Both the position numbers and the translations under genes were made by a program. 64,000 nt of DNA from Taxillus chinensis (Eukaryota; Streptophyta; Magnoliopsida; Santalales; Loranthaceae). The stretch covers positions 55,051,427 to 55,115,426 of the forward strand of contig CM042089.1 in the NCBI GenBank assembly GCA_023512835.1, written 5' to 3'. Below are positions 55,129 to 64,000 of the stretch, piece by piece; within the stretch, counting starts at the first letter, position 1, and each line of letters opens with the position of its first letter. A model generated the notes under the pieces. That model worked only from the letters and a program-made list of their open reading frames with translations, did no database searches and had not been told where the DNA came from.

Positions 55129-57905
55129 TTTTGGATCAAACCTAGAATTTGGATGATGCGGATAAAACCCTTTTCAATCTTATTTGAGACATTACATGTT
55201 TTATCTTAAGTTGTTGCGAAAGATATGATCTTAATTTGGACCTTCACTCGTGAGAGCAGAGCTAAGGATAGGATACATAACCCTGATCCGGACAAGAGTG
55301 AGAGTCATCAAAACACTTGGTAAATAACCAAGTCTCTACTTCATACGGAATAAGGATCATTTGTGCAGACTAATCACTTAATGCTACTCTAAAGACTCGT
55401 ATATGGGTTGTTTTGACTGTACCTGGGCCTGATTTCGAGTCGGGGCCCCATTTGACCTGATTGTTGACTTTTCGGGGTTTATTGGTTGACTTTGCATTTG
55501 GGCGGTCATGTGGGTGTGATATTATCTGAATAGTGTTGTGCTCATCATTTTGAGCGTTTTGACTGTAATTTGACTCAATTTGGAGTTTGGGACCTTGGAG
55601 GTCAATTATTGTGTTGGGAGGTCAATTATTGCCTAGGTCAATGATTGACTAGGTCAGTTATTGGTCAATGACTGGCAGAAATATAAATAGTAGTAAAAAG
55701 AAAGAGATTTCACTTTAAGCTATCACGTTTGTGCGTTTGAGAGAGAGAGAGAGATAGCGAGAGAGCTTGAAGCTTAGTGCCTTGGCGATTTGGGTTTGTG
55801 GAGCTCAAAGAATCACTCCAAGTAGGTGTCCTTGAACTTCTTATCTTGATTCTATCTTTGGAATGCACGAATTTGTCATGATTTATGAAATTATGCATGA
55901 ACCCTAGGTTTTGGGGGAATCCAATTTTGGGTTAGATCTAATGGTTTAACATAAGATCTGTGGTTAAGAACTGTTTTATATCAGTTTTAATATGTGTTTC
56001 TGTGATCTGGGGCTGTTTAATTGCATATTCCATGAGGATTGAGAAGTCAACCATGGAAATCTGAATTTAGATCAAGATTTCTGGAAATCTGCAATTTGTT
56101 GCATATTTCTGCTCTTATCAGTGCGATTTAGAGGCATTCTGGACACATTTTGCGGTAGATATCATAGTCTGTTGTGTAAAATATGTGTTTGTGAGCGTCT
56201 GGGGGTCACTGGGTTGATTCCAGACGAAGAACAGGCAAAAACGATGATGAACAGTACCCTGGGCGAATTTCTGGGTCGAAATGACGAAGATCCAAAGTTC
56301 TGGGTCGAAGGGTCGAAGATTATGGGTCGTTGGTTCGTAGTTCGTAGTTCATAGTTCATTGGTTCGTAGTTCGTAGTTTGTAGTTCGTAGTTCGTAGACT
56401 CGTAGTTCATAGATCCGTAGTTCGTACTCTGCAGCTACGAGTCTTCGAGGCGCGTTGCAGTTCCGTGCTATGAGTCGCAGCTCCAATAGTGTAACTAAAC
56501 ATTGGACTACACTGGACTGGACTATTTACATTGTAACCTATACCCAAACCTATACCCATCTACACATTTAATTATTATACTTAAGTCACAATGTAAATAA
56601 CGAAATACCCCCCATTTGGATTCAAAGAAAAATACTAGAAAAATTAATTGTCACTCCTTCAAAATGTGAAAATTGTGATTTAGTGTAAAATCTCATAAAA
56701 ATCCAGTTTTTCATAGAGGTCAATTTTTGGAAAGTGGGGTTAGACATCTCAGAAAAATCCCCAAAAATCAAATTATCTTAGTTATGTTATGGGAACCCAA
56801 TGCCGGGACTTTTTATTTCAAGAAAACAACTCCTATGGGTATCTCCTTCCTTGGTCAAGGAATGATGATCAGTTTGTGAAGACTGGCTTCAGTTATAAAG
56901 GGAGTATGGTGAACCTTAATGCCATATTGGTGTTAATATGTTGGTTTGAGGAATTGGGGCTTGGGCTCTATTACTTGGGTTCTCACCGTGATGCACCGAT
57001 GGTGCTATGTGGTTGACATGGCAGGCATATGCACCGATGACAGGCCTGTGTGGCGACTGTGGCCGAGCATATTGCACTATGGATAGGCTAAGGCCTCAGT
57101 TGAGCCATTGAGCTCGTGGAGCTAGGGCTGAGTGCCCTGAGTTGGGATCTCGTGGAGGATCGTGGATAAGCTATCCTGTAAGGGTAGGCTGGGTCCCGAT
57201 GTTTGTTTGCAGGTTGAGTCCTGATGATTGTGCACACTACACAGTGCATGAGTACACAGAGCATGTAGTATAAACTTGTATGTTTGCATGATGTGAAGTA
57301 TTGGGGTCACCTACTAAGCTTGTCGCTCACCCCTACTTGTTGTTTACCTTTTTCATGTTTGACCCGAGACTAGTGGAGGACTTTCTGCTAGGAGGACACC
57401 CACTACTCTGATGTATGATACAGTATTATATTCTGTATTGTTTTATGTGATATCCCGGACATGGGTTCGTGGATAGTTGTATTTGCATACTGTTTGTAAT
57501 GTGATGTTTGTATGACTGTTTGGCTCATTGTATGCATGATGATATATGGGAAAGTACAGGATTACCCTTGATGTATGACTGTACAGGGTTGCATATTTGA
57601 GACAGCACCCGCGGTGTAGTCTCCATTGGTGCTAGTCACCAACCCCTTGACCTTCGGGTGCGGGCAAGGGGAAGTCATGTTCCTAGTTCCGGGTTCCCTA
57701 GAATTTGGGGGCGTGATAGCTACGGACTAAGGAAACTACGCCTAATACCTTAAACGGACTAAGTCAAATAGATGCAAAGTAAGAATCCTAGTCAACAAGT
57801 CACACGGAGTAAGAGATAGTCATCGCAGAATAAAAGGCTAAGTCTTCCACTCAAGTAAACTAAGAAAACAAGACATGGAGTAAGGATCAAGATTAATGAC
57901 ATTAG
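55129..57905 (+). repeat. SIRE LTR, 5' part, interrupted by a Ty3 solo LTR
   Basis: From TTTTGGATCAAACC (canonical TGTTGG altered) through CTCGTGAGAGC, then interrupted at 55387; resumes at 57724 with TACGGACTAAGG and the CGGAGTAAG array, and stops near 57905 at GATTAATGAC. It is the 3' LTR of the element whose additional ORF is at 52441-55000. Confidence 0.8.
55388..57718 (+). mobile_element. Solo Ty3 LTR with GCTAC target duplication
   Basis: TCTAAAGACTCG...GGGGGCGTGATA (start TG changed to TC), with GCTAC at 55383-55387 and 57719-57723. 2331 bases, same family as 37610-40021. TATA box ATATAAATAG near 55680, GA run at 55738-55766, TTCGTAG low-complexity stretch 56330-56430. Confidence 0.93.
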
Positions 57906-58755
57906 CTTGTCTGGCGGATCACTATTCATCTCACTTAATCCCTAGATCTACTGGCAACCATGGACTCGGTCTTATATATACCTGATCTTCACACGCCGCG
58001 CGGGTTTACATTTTCCAATCCCTAAATCCTCGTCGCTCTTCCAATCTCCAAGATCTACCTTCCTTTTCCCTCTCACTCTCAATCGCAATGACACCCAAGA
58101 CCTCTCTTTCTAGCGTTAATCCCGGCCATCTGGTCGATTGGCCGGCTATCCCCAATCCTCCGGCATGGTTTCTGGACCTATGCCCCCTCCTAGAAGCCTT
58201 CCACATTCTGAACTTGGTTAGAAATCCTGTCGATCTTCTTATCGACGACATTTCTGAGTACTACCAGCGCATCCGCTGCACCACCGATTCCATCCTTTCC
58301 CACGTTCGGGGTGAATCCATCGTCAGCACCCCAACGTCCTCTGTGCTGCTCTCCATCTACCCCTCGGTGAACATCAGTGCCCAGACCCAGAATCGATGGT
58401 AGCTTCCATGGGCTGCACAAATAAGGGGAAGGAATACAAGGTGAAGTCCTTCCAAGGTCGCTACCGGTGTATGGCGACCATTCTGAGCTGGTGCCTACTG
58501 GCTCGCACAATAGCTCTAAATTCCGTTCCGTACGACCTTCTCTTGGCCATGTACGGAGTCTTTGAGGGTCTCCTGATGGACTGGGGGACATTCTTGTTCC
58601 GCTTGCTGAAGAACGGCCCCAAGAACCAATCTTTCGGCTGGATTCTCATCATAGTCTTTCGGCATCTGCATCTGTCCCATTTCAACCGACATGGCACTAT
58701 CCCTTTCCCCTAGGCTTACTATCTCTGGCATCTTACGCCTGATGGATTGTGATCC
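57906..58755 (+). pseudogene. SIRE additional ORF fragment (second copy)
   Basis: 58088-58402 opens MTPKTSLSSVNPGHLVDW with PPAWFLDLCPLLEAFHILN and LIDDISEYYQRIRCTTDS; 58396-58713 continues in another frame with YKVKSFQGRYRCMATILSWC, NSVPYDLLLAMYGVFEGL and FRHLHLSHFNRHGTIPFP. It parallels 52441-53100 closely, which supports a real conserved protein. Cut at about 58755 by a truncated LTR, so the Pro/Ser-rich second half is missing. Upstream (57906-58087) is its leader with a TATATATA run near 57974. Confidence 0.7.
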
Positions 58756-59945
58756 CCTTCCCCTCGTGAGAGGAAAGCTAAGGACGGGATACATAATCCT
58801 GATCCGGATGAGAGTGTGCGTCGTTAAAACACTTGGTAAATAACCAAGTCTCTACTTCATACGGAATAAGGATCATTTGTGCGGACCAATCACTTAAAGC
58901 TATCGACTAAGGAAACTACGCCTAACACCTTAAACGGACTAAGTCAAATAGATGCGGAGTAAGAATCCTAGTCTACATGTCGCACGGAGTAAGAGATAGT
59001 CATCGCAGAATAAAAAGCTAAGTCTTCCACTCAAGCGGACTAAGAAAACAAGACACAGAGTAAGGAATCTGAGTCTTCCATACATGCGGACTAAGGAACG
59101 ACTTGTGTGGAATAAGGACCCAAATCTTTTATTCGCATGGAGTAAGGAAACTAGATGCGGAGTAAGGAATCTGAGCCTGTTACTCATCCGGGGTAAGGAT
59201 ATGCTAATACGGAGTAAGCCATCCGATCCTTTAACTCATGCGGAGTAAGAAAGCGCTGATGCGGAGTAAGCACTCTGACCTTCTCATTCATACAGAGTAA
59301 GGAAGTGCTGACACAAAATAAGGATTCCTGTACTGAATTGATGTAGAGTAAGCAATCACTAACACGGAGTAAGGAACCTTACGCCGGATTAAGAAGACGC
59401 TGCTTCAACTTATCTCTTTGCATTCAAAGTCATCAGCTTGCTGTGTCCTGATGTAAGACAAACTCGTTGAGAACCTAAAACATCTTACACGTGGATCACT
59501 CGGATATGTGGACACAATTTTAACTGCACTTGAGAACTCATAAAGGCACTTATGCTTTGCAAACCCAAGATCTTGAAGACCACATCCGCATCTCTTAGAG
59601 ATGTCTCTGTAAATATTATCACTTGTACATTTTCATGATGTCGATGTTCGTGATTTTTAAATAAGTGTGTATGTATAAGGGGCTCATTGAGATATAGAGG
59701 CTAGTGTGCGAGTCTTTTGTGACAGAGTGTCAGAGAGTTATAAGAGTAGATCGAAAAACTTTACAAGCTTTAATCTGCTTCTATTTTGTTGTATTTATCA
59801 GTTGATAATAAAACAAAATACTTCCACTACTGGTTATCTTCCGCATTGATTATTTCTTTTAACCAGTTAAGTGTTGTGTCAAAGAGTAAGAAAAGAGTTT
59901 TGATAAGAGCCTATTCACCCCGCTCTAAGCTACCAGGGACCAACA
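58756..59945 (+). repeat. SIRE LTR, 5'-truncated, followed by a PBS
   Basis: Begins inside the LTR at CTCGTGAGAGGAAAGC (about position 120 of a full LTR) and runs to GGGACCAACA. The CGGAGTAAGGA array is at 58860-59400. Followed by a PBS and gag, so this is a 5' LTR. Confidence 0.87.
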
Positions 59946-59947
59946 AG

Positions 59948-59958
59948 TGGTATCGGAG
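59948..59958 (+). other. Primer-binding site, initiator Met tRNA type
   Basis: TGGTATCGGAG two bases after the LTR, one mismatch (A to G) from the usual TGGTATCAGAG. Confidence 0.85.
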
Positions 59959-60006
59959 TAAGTTCTACCTGCTCATAGTAGAGATCCCACTCTTTCTCTC
60001 TCAACG

Positions 60007-60613
60007 ATGGCCGAAGAAAGCAGCATGCTATTCAACACTTGCCTTAAACTCTGGAGGTGCACAAGAGCCCCTCCCCAATCGAAGCAGTAGTGAAAATGTC
60101 GATCCACCTCATGCTGCTACCGCTGCTCCTCAACGACAGAGTTCTGGTTTCACTCTGACCAAACCGCCAAAATTCACACCTGAGCTTATCTCCCAGTGGA
60201 AAGCTCGCATGAGAATGTTCATGGTTTGTCATGATCATCTTATGTGGTCGTGTCTTCATCAGGAGCTACCAATTTAGATGACTATCGGAGAACATGGAGT
60301 TAGAAGGCAAAGACGGATGATAAGCTTACACATGATGAAAGAGCCTGGCAGTGTGCTAACGAAAAGGCTCTGGCATATGTTACATTGTCTTTGGACTCCG
60401 AAGCTTTCACGGACGTCCAGGGTTGCACAACAGTGAAAGCTATTTGGGATAAGTTGAAAATCCTCTATGAGGGATGTCAGTCCCAAATGTAGAACATCAT
60501 CTGTGCTCTCAGCTAGAACTTTGAGAGCTTCAATCACAAACCTGGTGAATCCCTTGAGAGCATCTATCGGAGATTCGGGAAGCTCATCCTTGAGCTAAAA
60601 ACTGTCATTGAGC
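60007..60613 (+). pseudogene. SIRE-like copia gag, N-terminal part
   Basis: ATG at 60007 (MAEESSMLF), shifted to another frame near 60045 (GGAQEPLPNRSSSENVDPPH), with FTLTKPPKFTPELISQWKARMRMFM, the start of the copia Gag capsid domain. A later frame has KLTHDERAWQCANEKALAYV, TLSLDSEAFTDVQGCTTVKAIW, DKLKILYEG and ESLESIYRRFGKLILELK. The order fits UBN2-type copia Gag. At least three frameshifts and stops (60275, 60299, 60490). Cut at 60613 by another truncated LTR. Confidence 0.82.
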
Positions 60614-61824
60614 ACTCACTCGTGAGAGCAAAGCTAAGGACAGGATACATAATCCTGATTCAGACCAATGCGGGTGTTGTCAAACACTTGGTAAATAACC
60701 AAGTCTTCATACGGAATAAGGATCACTCGTGCAAACCAAATGCTTAAAGTTACGGACTAAGGAATCAACATCTTACACTTATATGGACTAAGTTAAATAG
60801 ATGCGGAATAAGAATCCTAGTCTACATCTTGCATGGAGTAAAAGAGAACTGTCGCGGAATAAAAGGCTAAGTCTTCCACTCAAGCGGACTAAGTACAAGA
60901 AGACACGGAATAGGAATCCGAGTCTATCATTCATGTGGTGTAAGGAAGGACTTGTGCAGAATAAGGACTCGAGTCCTTTGTTCGCATAGAGTAAGGTAAA
61001 GAGATGTGGAGTAAGGAATCCGAACCTTTTGAACTCATGTGGAGTAGAGAAGCGCTGATACGGAGTAAACTCTCTGAACCTTTCATTCATACGGAGTGAG
61101 GAAGCGCTAACGTGGAATAAGGATTCCAGTATCAAACTGATATGGAGTAAGTAACTACTGACACAAAGTAAGGATCCAAGTTTCATTAACACGGAGTAAG
61201 GAATCTTACAATGGATTAAGAATACACTACTTCACTTTATTAGCTTCGCATTTAAAGTCATCAGCTTGTTGTGTCCCGATATACGAAAGACCCGTTGAAT
61301 GTCTAAGAAGTCTTACATGTGGATCACACGGAGATGTGGACAGAGCCTTAAATGCACTTGGGATCATGCGAAGTAATTCAATGTTTAAAGACCCAAGATT
61401 TTGAGCACCACATTCGCAGCATTTAAAGCAAAGACATTTCCGAGAAGAATTCAATGCTGCACGATGCTCAAAAGATCATGTTCCAAAAATGTTTTCCAAG
61501 GGATATCTATATATTTTAAACTTGTATATTTTCTTATATGCGCATACTTGTACAAGAGTTGTTAGAGATGAAATTAACTAGTATGTGAGTTACTGTAAAA
61601 CAGAGTGCTAGAGTGTTTGAGCAGATCGAAAAGCTTTTCATCAGCTTTAATCTACTACTATTTTGTTGTAATTATCTTTTGATAATAAAACAGAATACTT
61701 CCACTATCTGGTTATCTTCTGCACTATTTTTATATTTTAGCTAGAAAAGTGTTTGTGCCTGAGAAGAAGATGAGTTTTTCGATAATAGCCTATTCACCCC
61801 CCTCTAGGCTCCAAGGGACCAACA
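60614..61824 (+). repeat. SIRE LTR, 5'-truncated
   Basis: Begins at CTCACTCGTGAGAGCAAAGC, nearly the same LTR position as the copy at 58756, and ends GGGACCAACA. Array at 60715-61215. No PBS follows. Confidence 0.85.
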
Positions 61825-62740
61825 AAAGTTAAAAAAATAACTAGCCTCAAGGACTCGAAGTCCCGAAGTCTTCTACCATTGACCCGTTGACCTCCAAGTC
61901 TTCGATCTTCAAACCTAACCTGTAGTCTTCAATTTTCAACCCTGTCGGTCACATGTGTCAACAAGAAACCAAAAAGGGCAATCATAGGTTGCCAGTCCAC
62001 CCGACAAACCATGGAATCTGGAAATAAAAATACTGGCATCAATAATACCGCATTAAATTATGCAACCAATGCCTTACAACTAACCCTTTTAAATCAAGCC
62101 TTTTGTCCAGAAAAAAAAAGAGAGACGATACCTAAATTATACCAAGGATGACGCCCAAGAGAAGTTCATGTCCAGATTTTTGCCCAACTCTCTCTTCTTC
62201 CAGAATCAAAAAATCCAAAAAAAACTCTCCCAAACTCTCTCTTTCACTCTTACAAGCCTTCTTCCCCAAAATCAAAATAAAAAAAACAAATCCCTATCCT
62301 AGACTCTCTGTCTCTCCTTACGAGCTCTCTTTCCCAAAATCAAAATAATCCTTCCCATACTTTCTCTTTCTCGTAGCTTCGTTTCCTAAAACAAAAAAAA
62401 CTCCCCCAGATTCTCTCTTTCTCTTTTAGGGGTTCTCTTGCCCAAAGAAAACATTCTCCCTCTCTCTCACATTTTCTACACAAAAAAAAAAATAAAAAAA
62501 TTTCCTTTTATCATCTGCTCAAAATTTCAACGTACCACTATAGTCTCCACAGTAAATCCTAGCTGATTTTTGTACTTGACGCTACTGGAATTTGGTGATT
62601 TGGGTGAGCAAGCAGCTTTTCGGTGTGGACAGGATATTTCAAACGGAAGGCCGGTGTTGAAGCCCCAAAGTCGGTTTAGTTAATTTGCACTTGTTTATTT
62701 ACTACTTTCTAGCTTATTTATAATTATACTTGATGTAAGT
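61825..62740 (+). other. Probable Tat/Ogre-like leader or LTR part, CT- and A-rich
   Basis: No ORF of note. Between 62160 and 62510 there are about six degenerate units of 50-60 bases alternating CTCTCTTTCT and CCCAAAATCAAAAT words. I infer that it belongs with the Tat-like gag at 63163, because both flank the intervening SIRE LTR end; not proven. Confidence 0.4.
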
Positions 62741-63162
62741 TAAAGCTTCAGCATTTTCCGATGAAGAACTTCAATGCTTCACACTGCTCCGAAAATGCAG
62801 TTCCAAGATAGATTCCTAGGATGTCTATATATATACCTGAAGCAATGTAAAATAAATAGATATACGTGCGTGCTTACTTATACTGATATACTTACAAGCG
62901 TGTATCGTGTGAAATAGCTCATACAGAGATTTACATCCAAGTGTGTGTAACCATAAACAGAGTGTTGTGTTGTAATCAGCTAAAACGTTGTTTTGCTTTG
63001 TTGTAATTATCTTCAGATAATAAAGCAACATACTTCCACTACCTGGTTAATCTTCCGCACTGATTTTATCTGTTTAACCAGAGTGAGTGTCTAGCCATTA
63101 AGAGAGAGAAAGAATTTTCAAAGAGCCTATTCACCCCCCCTCTAGGCTCTCCGGGACCAACA
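62741..63162 (+). repeat. SIRE LTR, 3' end fragment
   Basis: From AGCTTCAGCATTTTCCGA to GGGACCAACA, parallel to 37135-37549 of the full LTR, including the TATATATA run and AATAAAGC. The first two thirds are missing. Confidence 0.85.
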
Positions 63163-64000
63163 CATTGTTTCCAAGAAAGCCTAACTGGGGCATCCCTCTG
63201 CTGGTACTTTCAGTTGGATGGCAACCATATCAAGACTTGGAAAGAATTAGCCATATCCTTCTTGGCTCAATACAAACACGTCACCGAGCTAGCGCTGGAC
63301 CGACTAACTTTGTAGTCCTTAGAAAACGGACGCGACAAAAGCTTCGGGGATTATACACGAAGATGGAGAGAGATAGCTATGGAGGTCCAGCCTCCTCTTA
63401 CAGAAAAGAACCCACTACTCTTTTCATTAACACGCTCAAAGTTATATACTATGAGAAGCAAATCGATAATGTCTCTAGCAAGTTTGTAAACTTAGTCACA
63501 TCTGGTGAACATGTTAAAAGTGGCATTAAAGGAGGGAATCTGAAGGGTGATACGGCCGAGGCATCAAAAAGATTTCAACCACCGACAAAGAAGAAGGAAA
63601 ATGAGACCAACTTAGCATACCAATCGCACCCGACAATACAATCAACATTTTACCAAGCACCAGGGTACTATAGAGGATCACCAGTAGCTGCCTATGCTAC
63701 ACTTGCTCCTACTCCCTAATTCATGCCCTATTTGCCACAAGGAGGGGTTCCATTTCCATATCCAATGGCACCTAACCCATTTCAACCAAGTGTACCATAC
63801 CAAGACCAACCAAGGGCGTTAGCTCCGAAAGGACCTAGACCCGTATTCTAGGGACAGGGGCACCCAAGGGGCTAGGGCCAGCATGCAGGATCGAATCATG
63901 CCCCTCATCGGCCATAACAAGTCTTTGATCCAATTCCAATGACATTTGCTGAATTATATGCCAAGCTTTTAAAAGCAAGGTTGGTACTTTCTACACCCTT
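63163..64000 (+). pseudogene. Tat/Ogre-like Ty3 gag, continuing past the window
   Basis: Starts within FPESLTGAS, followed by WYFQLDGNHIKTWKELAISF, LAQYKHVTELALDRLTL, a stop, then SFGDYTRRWREIAMEVQPPL. The other frame goes on with FINTLKVIYYEKQIDNVSSK, FVNLVTSGEHVKSGIKGG, a Pro/Gln-rich part and, near the edge, FDPIPMTFAELYAKLLKARL. This is the Gag capsid domain and the Gag-protease linker of Tat/Ogre elements. The SIRE LTR fragment abuts its N-terminal side. Stops at about 63313, 63718, 63849, 63871 and 63917. Confidence 0.85.

Overview
This window looks like repeat-dense heterochromatin of a flowering plant. I find no convincing host gene, rRNA, tRNA, CRISPR array or bacterial/viral genome. 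Almost everything can be placed in LTR retrotransposons of five kinds: Ty3/gypsy elements with LTRs of the form TGTAA...GGGGCGTGACA; Ty3 chromovirus integrase fragments; Ty3 Athila-like elements; Ty1/copia SIRE-like elements; and a Ty3 Tat/Ogre-like gag at the right edge. Nearly all coding remnants carry stops and frameshifts. A 500-base run of N (7481-7980) is an assembly gap.

Left part (1-31264) is a nested stack. A chromovirus integrase (+, 30305-31264) was cut by an Athila-like element on the minus strand (Athila-1, 5' LTR 28763-30304, PBS 28737-28756, gag, protease, RT, RNase H, integrase, then an additional ORF at 3376-5696). Athila-1 was in turn hit three times: a large non-autonomous Ty3 element (13363-27480, 5-bp duplication GATTT) inside gag, a solo LTR (7062-9407, duplication GTGCT) inside integrase, and a further Ty3 element (LTR 1527-3025, rest off the left edge). 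The element at 13363-27480 itself holds a solo LTR (20906-22877, duplication TATTG) and, inside its 5' LTR, a second Athila-like 3' fragment (Athila-2, about 13990-19045).

Right part (31266-64000): an unresolved AT-rich LTR-like stretch with a TATA box, a second chromovirus RNase H-integrase (34346-36036), a SIRE-type solo LTR (36206-37549, duplication GCTAT), a 2.4-kb Ty3 LTR (37610-40021), a copia gag scrap, a pair of LTR ends facing each other as an inverted repeat (about 40895-41285), two successive SIRE-like pol remnants (43157-46706 and 47110-50871), a SIRE additional ORF (52441-55000), then a pile of truncated SIRE LTRs, one interrupted by a Ty3 solo LTR (55388-57718, duplication GCTAC). 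The edge holds a Tat/Ogre-like gag.

The most interesting biology is in the additional ORF behind the Athila integrase. In both Athila copies its C-terminal part reads as a Ulp1/SENP-like (C48) cysteine peptidase: His and Asp 17 residues apart, and a Cys in CGIFVC. Its middle part resembles the additional ORF of the SIRE copia elements in the same window. The ORF has its own TATA box and is preceded by repeats of the same GCACGTG/GGCGTGCA motifs that fill the LTR promoters. Separately, the promoter half of the Athila LTR appears to be embedded in the LTRs of a different Ty3 lineage, along with a CAAAACGACGTCGTTTTG-like palindrome upstream of TATA.
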